DNA of 64,000 nucleotides. Source: Penaeicola halotolerans. GTDB lineage: Bacteria; Bacteroidota; Bacteroidia; Cytophagales; Cyclobacteriaceae. Positions 45,078 to 52,735 of this stretch are shown piece by piece; the first letter of the stretch is position 1; the number at the start of each line of letters is the position of its first letter. Below the pieces are notes generated by a model. It made no database searches and was not told the DNA's origin. It saw only the letters and a program-made list of their open reading frames with translations. Made by a program: the position numbers and the translations under genes. Location of the stretch: NCBI RefSeq assembly GCF_016464625.1, contig NZ_JAEAGO010000005.1, positions 124,001 to 188,000 on the forward strand, read 5' to 3'.

Positions 45078-45541
45078 TCACGTTTTCCCCTATGCCTCTC
45101 ATAGTATAGGATAAGTTCTCTGGCTCTTGAGATTTGTTTATCTATATCTTTGAGCTTGCTGACAGCAAAGATGATACTGCGCTTTCGACCATCAGTCATT
45201 GACTCAAATCGTGCGTGAAGTACTTCGTCTTGAGCAAGTACTGCTTCTAGGACTTCTGGCATATCCACACCAAGGGGATTAGGATGTTCTGCTAGCGTAT
45301 ACATGACTTCATCCCCTACATTTTTACCAAGCCTAGAAAGATATTTAGCAGAGATCATGATGTAAAAATCACCATCTCCAAAATGATTGAGACCACAACT
45401 TAGTGTCAACACATCATCGATAGAACAAATGAAACGGGTTTTAGCACCTTTAGCAAAACGCGCCACAGCTTCTGCTGCTACCTTTAAAATATAGTAACCT
45501 CCCTTCTGAGAAATCACTTGTTTACCATGGTATGCCTCCAT
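45074..45541 (-). CDS. YdeI/OmpD-associated family protein (DUF1905-like)
   Basis: The 155-residue product, using the ATG at 45541, opens with MEAYHGKQVISQKGGYYILKV, and a longer frame to 45589 adds residues that look non-coding (MWSLVKVFEISFDLIC). The body has beta-barrel-like DUF1905 features (CGLNHFGDGDFYIMISAKYLSRLGKNVGDEV) and a C-terminal helical YdeI-type tail, KLKDIDKQISRARELILYYERHRG. Its role is unknown; the family is small and cytosolic. It overlaps the membrane protein gene by 4 bases. Confidence 0.75.
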   Translation of the reverse strand: MEAYHGKQVISQKGGYYILKVAAEAVARFAKGAKTRFICSIDDVLTLSCGLNHFGDGDFYIMISAKYLSRLGKNVGDEVMYTLAEHPNPLGVDMPEVLEAVLAQDEVLHARFESMTDGRKRSIIFAVSKLKDIDKQISRARELILYYERHRGKRD

Positions 45542-45612
45542 ACAAATTAGGTCAAAGCTTATTTCAAAAACCTTGACTAAAGACCACAATAAGACTAGAA
45601 TTGTTTACATAT

Positions 45613-45644
45613 GAAAAGCCGAGATATGATATACCTCGGCTTTT
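45613..45644 (-). terminator. Terminator of the TonB-receptor gene
   Basis: On the minus strand a stem AAAAGCCGAG / CTCGGCTTTT with a 12-base loop follows the receptor stop at 45668 by about 24 bases. Confidence 0.8.
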
Positions 45645-45667
45645 AGTTTTTCCACAAATTGGCTATT

Positions 45668-48043
45668 TTAAAACCTCACATTTAGTCCTAAGAGGAAGTT
45701 TCTACCCGCCATTGGATAGTAGAAATTTTCAGTGATAAACTCTCCACCAGCTACATAGCTAAACGTATAACCATTGGGTTCATACTTTACATCAAACATA
45801 TTATTAACCAACAGTGTCAAACTGATTTCTTTAGCAAACTTGGCTTTGAACTGGTAATTCAAACGTAAGTCATTTGTCAAAAAAGCATCCAGCTGACGAT
45901 TGCTATTACCTGTATTATCCAAGTACTGTTCACTCACATACTTGGTCAATAAGTCTGCTGTGAAACCAGTGTACGGTTTAAAGCTGAAAGTACTTCCTGC
46001 CACCCAGTCAGGAGAAAAAGCGATAGGCGTCTCTCCATCAAAAGCTTCAGTGAATTGTTCTCCAGTATCGAAGTCATCATAAAATGCCACAAAATTGCGG
46101 ATCATGTTTTGAGAATAGGTGACATTACCTGTCCACTGAAGGCGATCACTAAAGCGGTATCCTCCCACTAACTCTATCCCTGTACGATAACTATTGTCGA
46201 CATTTTGACGTGTGTAGGCTCCTACATCATTGATCTGACCTGTGAGGATCAGCTGATTTTGGTAGTCCATCAGATAATATGCTACCTCTAGATTATAGCG
46301 CTCTCCATTTTGTCTATAGCCTACTTCCAAATTGCGAAGACGCTCAGGCAGCGGTCGGCTGTCTGGACTAGACTCTGTGAAGTCATCTCGCACTGGCTCT
46401 CTATTAGATATAGCATATGAAGCATAGATAGACTGCTGTGCACCTAGCGCATAGGTTGCACCAAATTTTGGATTGTAAAAGGTATAATTGGCGTCTTGGG
46501 TTACATTGCTCAGGTTATTATCAAAACCAAGGAATCGATAGTCGATCATCCTAACCTGCATATCCCCAAAGACATTGAGCTTCGGAGTCAATTGATAATT
46601 AGCTTTCAAAAAGAAGTTGACATCATCCTTCACTGCATTGTTGTCATAGTAGCGGTAGCGGATATCACTTGTGCTAGCAAACCTCGCCCAGATCACTTCT
46701 CCAAAGTGATCTCCATCATAGCGATTAGCTCCACCACCTAGCGTAATGTCAACTTTTTCATCTGTTGATAGGTAGTTGAGAGAGTACACTGCGCCATAGA
46801 AGTCATTGTCTAGCCATCTTCTACGGATCAAGTCAGTGCTAGTAATAGTCTCCCCACCGATCACTACATTGGGTAGGTTATAATCAGCGAAGTCGTCATC
46901 TGTTCTAAACTGTTCGTAATAGCCTCTACCATAAGTATAATGCAGTGCTAAGTTAGCCTTGATGGTTGGGCTGAGCGTTCCTGTGTAGATCAACTGGTAA
47001 TTATCTTGCTGATAGTTATCCGTTTCATTTTCATACGTGTAAGCATTGAATGTCCTATTGGTACGTAGCAGGCTTTCTGGCACACCATTCCAAGCTTGGT
47101 AGGTTTGCTCTCTTCCAGAGAAGATATTCAGCTTGATGATGTGCTTGTCGCCATAGTAGGCTCCAGACAGAAAGTAAGAAGATAAGTCTGAAAATGCTCT
47201 GTCAATGAATCCATCAGAAGTAATCTGAGACAATCGAGCATCTACTACAAAACGATCATTGAGGAGACCAGTACCTGCACTGACCGTATGCTTCCAAGTA
47301 TTGAATGATCCGAAGGAGTTGTTAAACTCTGCATATGGTTCCTCTCTTAGCGTATTGGTCTGCACATTGATACTCGCACCAAAAGCTGCCGCACCATTGG
47401 TAGAAGTCCCTACACCACGCTGGATTTGGATATTGTCTACTGAGGAGGCAAAATCAGGCATATTGACCCAAAAGACTCCATGTGACTCTGCGTCATTGAC
47501 AGGAATACCATTGATGGTGACATTGATACGCGTCTGATCGCTACCCCTGATACGAATACCAGTGTAGCCTACTCCTGCACCCGCATCTGAATTGGTCACG
47601 ACAGAGGGTGTTTGATTGAGCAAAATAGGTAAATCTTGTCCTAGATTGATCTTTTGGATGTCTTCACGCTTGACATTGGTGTAAGTCGTAGGCGTGTTTT
47701 CATTGGCGCGAGTAGCTGTCACGATAAACTCCTCTGTGAGCAAGCTAGAACGCTCTAGCGAGATACTGAGCTCAGTACTTTCTGTAAGCGTCAGTGATTG
47801 GCGGTAGGTCTCATATCCTACATAGGTAATTCTGAGCTGGTAAGTACCTGATCTCAGATTGTTCAATTCAAAAGCACCCTCCAAACTTGTGGTAGCACCT
47901 TTGTTAGTTTGCTCTAAGATGACATTAGCACCATAGAGAGGTTCCAGGGTCTGCGCATCTATGACACGACCCGATACTTTGATTTGTGCCATGGCACAAA
48001 CTGTCACTAGCCATAAAGCCAGCGTCAACAATGAATGTTTCAT
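45668..48043 (-). CDS. TonB-dependent receptor, probable thiamin/TPP-precursor importer
   Basis: This is a 791-residue outer-membrane receptor: signal peptide ending MAQ near residue 20, a carboxypeptidase-like (CarboxypepD_reg) domain with SGRVIDAQTLEPLYGANV near 25 and LRSGTYQLRITYVGYETY near 65, a plug with QKINLGQDLPILLNQTPSVV near 130 and VGYTGIRIRGSDQTRINVTING near 165, and a 22-stranded barrel ending in MAGRNFLLGLNVRF. Its only clear regulation is the TPP riboswitch upstream. By the known rule that THI-box-controlled TonB receptors in Bacteroidota import thiamin or a precursor, it is likely a thiamin importer. It stands alone, without pnuT or thi genes next to it. Confidence 0.9.
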   Translation of the reverse strand: MKHSLLTLALWLVTVCAMAQIKVSGRVIDAQTLEPLYGANVILEQTNKGATTSLEGAFELNNLRSGTYQLRITYVGYETYRQSLTLTESTELSISLERSSLLTEEFIVTATRANENTPTTYTNVKREDIQKINLGQDLPILLNQTPSVVTNSDAGAGVGYTGIRIRGSDQTRINVTINGIPVNDAESHGVFWVNMPDFASSVDNIQIQRGVGTSTNGAAAFGASINVQTNTLREEPYAEFNNSFGSFNTWKHTVSAGTGLLNDRFVVDARLSQITSDGFIDRAFSDLSSYFLSGAYYGDKHIIKLNIFSGREQTYQAWNGVPESLLRTNRTFNAYTYENETDNYQQDNYQLIYTGTLSPTIKANLALHYTYGRGYYEQFRTDDDFADYNLPNVVIGGETITSTDLIRRRWLDNDFYGAVYSLNYLSTDEKVDITLGGGANRYDGDHFGEVIWARFASTSDIRYRYYDNNAVKDDVNFFLKANYQLTPKLNVFGDMQVRMIDYRFLGFDNNLSNVTQDANYTFYNPKFGATYALGAQQSIYASYAISNREPVRDDFTESSPDSRPLPERLRNLEVGYRQNGERYNLEVAYYLMDYQNQLILTGQINDVGAYTRQNVDNSYRTGIELVGGYRFSDRLQWTGNVTYSQNMIRNFVAFYDDFDTGEQFTEAFDGETPIAFSPDWVAGSTFSFKPYTGFTADLLTKYVSEQYLDNTGNSNRQLDAFLTNDLRLNYQFKAKFAKEISLTLLVNNMFDVKYEPNGYTFSYVAGGEFITENFYYPMAGRNFLLGLNVRF

Positions 48044-48082
48044 TGGTAAATAAATTTAATTGGTCTAACATCGAGGGACTAC

Positions 48083-48096
48083 AGGGGTTAGCCCCT
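48083..48096 (-). promoter_or_regulatory. Riboswitch platform hairpin (AGGGG-loop-CCCCT)
   Basis: Downstream of the TPP aptamer, AGGGG and CCCCT pair across a CTAA loop. There is no T-run after it. A competing pairing (GAGGG with CCCTC further downstream) can form. This arrangement suggests an expression platform that controls translation, or Rho-dependent termination, rather than a simple intrinsic terminator. Confidence 0.45.
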
Positions 48097-48112
48097 CTTT
48101 CCTTGTTTTACC

Positions 48113-48193
48113 ACTCATTTCCCTTCGCCAGCATTACCTGGATCAGGTCCAATGGGTATGATCTCAGCCCGTAGTATTCAGGCACCCCTAATT
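48113..48193 (-). promoter_or_regulatory. TPP (thi-box) riboswitch
   Basis: The minus strand contains, in order, GGGGUGCC, GGCUGAGAUCAUACCC, GGACCUGAUCCAGGUAAUG and GCGAAGGGAA (split here to respect length limits), matching the TPP riboswitch core: the P2/P3 GGCUGAGA box, the P4/P5 CCUGAUCC box, and the conserved GCGAAGGGAA closing. It lies about 70 bases upstream of the TonB receptor ATG and immediately after its promoter. The receptor's import function for thiamin is inferred from this. Confidence 0.95.
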
Positions 48194-48202
48194 ATGATAG
48201 CG

Positions 48203-48210
48203 CAAAAGTA
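48203..48210 (-). promoter_or_regulatory. -7 promoter element for the riboswitch transcript
   Basis: The minus strand reads TACTTTTG, an exact TAnnTTTG match, about 10 bases before the aptamer begins. The predicted transcription start near 48196 places the aptamer at the very 5' end of the mRNA. Confidence 0.65.
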
Positions 48211-48239
48211 GTAGGAATGTGCAGAATAAAAAACGAAAA

Positions 48240-48272
48240 CAAAAAAGACTTCCTCGATTTGAAGAAGTCTCT
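48240..48272 (-). terminator. Terminator of the M28 lipoprotein gene
   Basis: On the minus strand AGACTTC and GAAGTCT pair (with additional internal pairing TC/GA), followed by six Ts. It lies 20-50 bases after the stop at 48292 and just upstream of the riboswitch promoter. Confidence 0.8.
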
Positions 48273-48291
48273 CTATTGAATTTTAAAATAC

Positions 48292-49287
48292 CTATTCTTG
48301 ATAAAGTGTTCTAAGCACTGTCTCACCCACTTGTCTCAAGACTGTTTTGTCAATTGCTTCTAAGTTATCGCTCAGCTTATGATGGTGATCAGGGAAACCG
48401 TCCTGCAAGCTAAAATCTATGATATCAATCATTGGGATACCTGCATCTCTGTTGACAAATACATGGTCATCGATGATCTCCGCACTTCGCTCCATGGGGA
48501 AAGTGTAGCCGTAACCAAGGCTTGCAGCATTTTTCCAGACTTTATTTACGATATTTCTCGCAAAGTATACGGAAATTTCGTCTTGATAGAATCTAGCATC
48601 TTTTCCTCCGACCATATCTAGCAAGATACCATAATAGGCACTATAGCCAGCTTGATGCAAGTTTTTACTCCAATACTGAGAGCCTAAGCACCACCAAATC
48701 TGACTCGCGTCACCAGTCACTATCTCATCTTCAGGTGCACCATAGTCTTCCCCGTCAAAAAAGATCACATCTATTCCGATATCTGGTCTATTAGGATCTG
48801 CCGCCATCAGTCTGACAATCTCTAAGATCACAGCCACTCCGCTCGCTCCATCATTAGCACCATCTATAGGTTGTTTTTTCTTAGTAGGGTCCTCTTCCTT
48901 GTCTGCGATATGTCTCGTATCCCAGTGGGCAGCTAGTATGATTCGTTTTTTTGCTTGTGGAAAAAAGCTTCCAATGATATTGGTCAGTTGAAGTGTCTCT
49001 CCAGTGTATGCATCAGCCGCGAACTTCTGCTCTATGACGGTAGCCCCGTAGCTTTCTAGCTTATCTACCAACCACTCCCCAGTAGCTCGATGAGGTGCAG
49101 TATTAGGCACTCTTGGTCCAAAGGCCACTTGCTTAGCAATAAAGGCATAGGCAGAATCCGCCTCAAACTTAGGTGTGTTGACTACCACTTCCGCCACTGG
49201 TGGTGCTTGTGTCTTTTCTTTATTTTCTCCACATGAAAAAATCAACATTGATAAGCATGCGGCAATGATTATTTGACTATTCTTCAT
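48292..49287 (-). CDS. Glutaminyl-cyclase-like M28 lipoprotein
   Basis: This 331-residue protein has a lipoprotein signal with lipobox LIFSC (Cys near residue 19). The M28/QC fold is clear: [11 protein letters not shown] near 120, zinc-bridging Asp in [10 protein letters not shown] near 145, Glu in IFFDGEDYG near 180, [10 protein letters not shown] near 203 and a His cluster in [11 protein letters not shown] near 310. The WCLGSQYW and FFDGED motifs favour a type-II glutaminyl cyclase, which caps N-terminal Gln with pyroglutamate, over an aminopeptidase. It fits a phylum where signal peptidase often leaves N-terminal Gln. Its stop is well separated from the riboswitch gene; its start overlaps cysS by 11 bases. 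Confidence 0.85.
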   Translation of the reverse strand: MKNSQIIIAACLSMLIFSCGENKEKTQAPPVAEVVVNTPKFEADSAYAFIAKQVAFGPRVPNTAPHRATGEWLVDKLESYGATVIEQKFAADAYTGETLQLTNIIGSFFPQAKKRIILAAHWDTRHIADKEEDPTKKKQPIDGANDGASGVAVILEIVRLMAADPNRPDIGIDVIFFDGEDYGAPEDEIVTGDASQIWWCLGSQYWSKNLHQAGYSAYYGILLDMVGGKDARFYQDEISVYFARNIVNKVWKNAASLGYGYTFPMERSAEIIDDHVFVNRDAGIPMIDIIDFSLQDGFPDHHHKLSDNLEAIDKTVLRQVGETVLRTLYQE

Positions 49288-50767
49288 AAGCCCATTCGAT
49301 GGTATGTTTCATATCTTTGACCACTACGCCTTGTGCTTTTAATTGGGCACGGATCATATCTACTTGATCATAGTTTTTAGCTTCTTTGGCCTGAGTGTAT
49401 AACTGAAGCAGTATATCGATCACATCTCCAGCGAGTACAGATTGTTCTTCCTTGAGGCCAAATATATCCTCTACAAAAGTTACATAAGTATCAATCATCT
49501 GTTGAAAAACTTCTTTTCCTAACTGTGCCATTGACAGCTGGCCAGTATGAATAGAATTGATTTTTTTCAGGATATTAAAAAGATGTCCTATTGCTAGTGC
49601 TGAATTGAAATCATCATTCATCGCACGATAAGCATTGTCGCAGAGCTGCTTGACCTGCTGCTGTGCTTGCTCATCAGGCGTGATACTTTCATCTGCCACA
49701 TATTTGAGTTTCTTAGCCACTTTGAGTCCATTGATTACCTTTTTGTAGCCCTTTTGTGCAGCTTTAAGTGCTTCATTAGAAAAGTCTAGTGTACTTCTGT
49801 AGTGAGCAGTCAACATAAAATAACGAATCGTCATCGGGCTGTAAGGCTGCTCTAGTAGCTCATGCTTCCCTTGAAAAAGCTCCTGTAGGGTAATGAAATT
49901 ACCTAGCGATTTACCCATTTTTTGGCCATTGATCGTGATCAGGTTATTGTGTAGCCAATATTTAGCTGGGTCAGCATGATTGCAAGCATTGGACTGCGCG
50001 ATCTCACACTCATGGTGTGGAAATAGCAAATCCATCCCACCACCATGGATATCAAATCGCTTACCGAGGTATTTGGCACTCATAGCAGAGCACTCCAAAT
50101 GCCATCCTGGAAAGCCTATACTCCAAGGGGAATCCCACTTCATGAGGTGCTCAGGAGCTGCCTTTTTCCAAAGGGCAAAGTCAAGCGAATTTCTCTTTTC
50201 TCCTTGGCCATCTAGGTCTCTTGTACCAGACATCAAATCTTCGACTTTTCGACCAGATAGGATGCCATAAGGTTTATCTGTATTGTATTTGAGCACATCA
50301 AAATAAACAGAGCCATTTACTTCATACGCATATCCCGCATCAAATATCTCTTGGATCATCGCAATCTGTTCTGGGATATGACCTGTAGCTCGTGGTTCTA
50401 TACTTGGCTTTTTGATATTGAGCAAGTCCATGTCTCTATGGTAAGAGTCCGTGTAGTGCTGAGCGATCTCCATTGGCTCTAGCTGCTCAAGTTTGGCCTT
50501 TTTAGCGATCTTGTCTTCACCTTCATCTGCATCACCCACGAGGTGTCCTACATCAGTGATATTGCGCACATAACGTACTTTATAACCTAAGTGACTTAAA
50601 TAGCGAACAATCACATCAAAAGCTACCGCTGGACGTGCATGCCCTAAGTGAGCATCTCCATAGACAGTAGGTCCGCAGACATACATCCCGACATGGGGAG
50701 CAGCTATGGGTTCAAATTTCTCTTTAGTTCTGCTAAGGGTATTATAAAGTCGTAGTTCAGTTTGCAT
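49277..50767 (-). CDS. cysS: Cysteinyl-tRNA synthetase
   Basis: CysS charges tRNA-Cys. The 496-residue class I enzyme has [21 protein letters not shown] (HIGH-like, with the first zinc Cys) near residue 30, zinc ligands in [13 protein letters not shown] and [11 protein letters not shown] near 225-255, and KMGKSLGN (KMSKS-like) near 280, plus the anticodon-binding C-terminus. It overlaps the M28 gene by 11 bases, so the two share a transcript. Confidence 0.97.
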   Translation of the reverse strand: MQTELRLYNTLSRTKEKFEPIAAPHVGMYVCGPTVYGDAHLGHARPAVAFDVIVRYLSHLGYKVRYVRNITDVGHLVGDADEGEDKIAKKAKLEQLEPMEIAQHYTDSYHRDMDLLNIKKPSIEPRATGHIPEQIAMIQEIFDAGYAYEVNGSVYFDVLKYNTDKPYGILSGRKVEDLMSGTRDLDGQGEKRNSLDFALWKKAAPEHLMKWDSPWSIGFPGWHLECSAMSAKYLGKRFDIHGGGMDLLFPHHECEIAQSNACNHADPAKYWLHNNLITINGQKMGKSLGNFITLQELFQGKHELLEQPYSPMTIRYFMLTAHYRSTLDFSNEALKAAQKGYKKVINGLKVAKKLKYVADESITPDEQAQQQVKQLCDNAYRAMNDDFNSALAIGHLFNILKKINSIHTGQLSMAQLGKEVFQQMIDTYVTFVEDIFGLKEEQSVLAGDVIDILLQLYTQAKEAKNYDQVDMIRAQLKAQGVVVKDMKHTIEWAYEE

Positions 50768-50771
50768 GCTA

Positions 50772-50779
50772 CAAATTTA
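50772..50779 (-). promoter_or_regulatory. -7-like element close to the cysS start
   Basis: The minus strand reads TAAATTTG, an exact TAnnTTTG match, only 4 bases before the cysS ATG. If used, the mRNA would be almost leaderless. No clear -33 box is visible, so it could be chance. Confidence 0.3.
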
Positions 50780-50865
50780 AGAAAAGCTTTGGCAATCCGT
50801 GAGCTCTCAAAGGAAGATCGCTTTTAGATTCTGATTAAAAACTTTTTTACAACGTGAGGACACTT

Positions 50866-50895
50866 TTTTAGTTCAAATTATTTTATATATCTTTG
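50866..50895 (+). promoter_or_regulatory. Promoter for rimP-nusA-infB
   Basis: TATCTTTG at 50888-50895 matches TAnnTTTG, with a T-run/TTTA-type -33 box near 50867-50870, 17 bases upstream. It precedes a leader of about 60 bases. Confidence 0.6.
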
Positions 50896-50918
50896 TGACG
50901 TAAACGAAGCAAACACCG

Positions 50919-50939
50919 GAGGGGACTACTTGTCCCCTC
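50919..50939 (+). promoter_or_regulatory. GC-rich leader hairpin (attenuator-like) before rimP
   Basis: GAGGGGAC and GTCCCCTC form a perfect 8-bp stem with a TACTT loop, followed by TTTGTTTA. It has intrinsic-terminator form but lies between promoter and rimP ATG (at 50965), not after a gene. A terminator there would cut expression of rimP-nusA-infB, so a regulated attenuator or protein-binding hairpin is likely. Confidence 0.65.
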
Positions 50940-50964
50940 TTTGTTTATACAAAAAAAATTGAAG

Positions 50965-51438
50965 ATGGAGCTCAAAGCAAAAATTAAAGAGCTGGTCAAC
51001 AACATGATCGATCAGGAAAAGTACTTTCTGGTGGACATACAAGCTACAAGTGCAGGAAGCAGGGGCAAGCTAGTCGTGCTACTAGACGGAGATGAAGGCA
51101 TAGACATCGATGTCTGTGGAGAAGTGAGCCGCCAACTAGGTCAGCTTATCGAAGAGCAAGATTTGATGCCAGAAGCCTACATTTTAGAAGTTTCTTCACC
51201 TGGAATTGACTTTCCTTTACAGTCAGTACGCCAGTATCGAAAAAACATCGGCAGAGAGGTCAAGATCCTCTTACAAGATGGCAAGGAAGTAAAAGGTCAT
51301 CTGTTGACGGTAGATGACACACAAGTAGTGATCAAAGAAGTCAAAAAGATCAAAGGCCACAAAAAGCCCGAGATATTGGAGACTGCGGTCACTTATGAAA
51401 ATATTAAAAAAACCAATGTATTAGTTTCTTTTAAGTAA
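50965..51438 (+). CDS. rimP: Ribosome maturation factor RimP
   Basis: RimP is needed for 30S subunit maturation. I use the ATG at 50965 (157 residues); a TTG at 50941 would add eight residues and lies right after the leader hairpin. The N-terminal domain includes LVDIQATSAGSRGKLVVLLDGDEGIDID near 20-50, then the VSRQLGQLIEE helix and the YILEVSSPGIDFPL motif near 85-98; the C-terminal SH3-like domain follows. It is 5 bases upstream of nusA, in the universal rimP-nusA-infB order. Confidence 0.93.
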   Translation: MELKAKIKELVNNMIDQEKYFLVDIQATSAGSRGKLVVLLDGDEGIDIDVCGEVSRQLGQLIEEQDLMPEAYILEVSSPGIDFPLQSVRQYRKNIGREVKILLQDGKEVKGHLLTVDDTQVVIKEVKKIKGHKKPEILETAVTYENIKKTNVLVSFK

Positions 51439-51443
51439 TAAAG

Positions 51444-52685
51444 ATGGATGCTAAAGTTTTAATTGAATCATTTGCAGATTTTGCAAGAACAAAGAATGTA
51501 GATCGCCCAACGATGATCCGCATCTTAGAGGACGTATTCAAAGCGATGATTCGCAAGAAATATGAGACTGATGAAAACTTCGATGTGATCATCAATGCCG
51601 ACAACGGTGACCTAGAAATCTGGAGATACAGAGAGGTAGTAGATGACGACTCAGAAGATATCTGGGACTATGACAAGATCAGCTTGACAGAAGCTAAGCA
51701 GATCGAGCCTGACTTTGAGATCGGTGAAGAAGTCTCTGAACAAATCTTCCTTGAAGACTTTGGCCGTAGAGCGGTACAGATGGCTAGACAGACCTTGATC
51801 CAAAAGATCAAGGATTTAGAAAAAGAACTACTTTTCCAAAAATACAGTGAACTCGTAGGAGAGATCATCTCCGCTGAGGTGTATCAGATATTGGGTAGAG
51901 AGGTGTTGCTACTGGATGCAGATGGCAATGAGCTCATCCTTCCTAAAGGAGAGCAAATTCCTAAGGATAGGTTTAGAAAAGGTGATTCTTGCCGTGCGAT
52001 CATTCACAAGGCTGAAATCGTGAATGGCAATCCTAAGATCATCTTGTCTAGAACATCTCCTATATTCTTGGAAAGACTATTTGAAAATGAAGTACCTGAG
52101 ATCTATGATGGTTTGATTACTATCAAGAAGATCGTCAGAGAGCCAGGAGAAAGAGCCAAAGTAGCTGTAGAATCTTATGATGATCGTATCGATCCAGTAG
52201 GTGCTTGTGTCGGTATGAAGGGATCTCGTATCCACAGTATCGTCAGAGAGCTACAAAACGAAAACATCGATGTCATAAATTTTACAGAAAACCTAGAGCT
52301 TTATATCCAAAGAGCCCTGAGCCCTGCTAAAATATCAAGCATTGCGCTAAATGAAGAAGGTGGCAGAGTTTCTGTATATTTGAAGCCTGATCAGGTATCA
52401 TTGGCTATCGGTAAAGGTGGATACAATATCAAATTGGCTAGTAGACTAGTCGGATATGAGATAGATGTATTTAGAGAAATCACCGATATCGAAGAGGATG
52501 ATGTGGATCTAAACGAATTTACAGACGAAATTGATGAGTGGGTAATCTCCGAGTTGAAGAGAATAGGTCTAGATACTGCCAAGAGCGTATTGGCCCTCTC
52601 TAAAGAAGACCTACTGAGAAGAACAGAACTTGAAGAGGCTACAATTGACGATCTCTTCAGCATATTAAAACAGGAATTTGAATAA
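51444..52685 (+). CDS. nusA: Transcription termination/antitermination factor NusA
   Basis: NusA binds RNA polymerase and nascent RNA, altering pausing and termination. The 413-residue product has an N-terminal RNAP-binding domain (about 1-125), S1 (about 130-205), and KH1 and KH2 (about 205-345, with [27 protein letters not shown] near 251 and [20 protein letters not shown] near 318). The long AR repeats of enterobacterial NusA are absent; one acidic helical tail ending FSILKQEFE remains. It follows rimP by 5 bases; infB follows after 50. Confidence 0.96.
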   Translation: MDAKVLIESFADFARTKNVDRPTMIRILEDVFKAMIRKKYETDENFDVIINADNGDLEIWRYREVVDDDSEDIWDYDKISLTEAKQIEPDFEIGEEVSEQIFLEDFGRRAVQMARQTLIQKIKDLEKELLFQKYSELVGEIISAEVYQILGREVLLLDADGNELILPKGEQIPKDRFRKGDSCRAIIHKAEIVNGNPKIILSRTSPIFLERLFENEVPEIYDGLITIKKIVREPGERAKVAVESYDDRIDPVGACVGMKGSRIHSIVRELQNENIDVINFTENLELYIQRALSPAKISSIALNEEGGRVSVYLKPDQVSLAIGKGGYNIKLASRLVGYEIDVFREITDIEEDDVDLNEFTDEIDEWVISELKRIGLDTAKSVLALSKEDLLRRTELEEATIDDLFSILKQEFE

Positions 52686-52735
52686 GAAGCATCGCATTCA
52701 ACCCTAAAAAAGAAGCAATAGGATTAAATTTGAGT

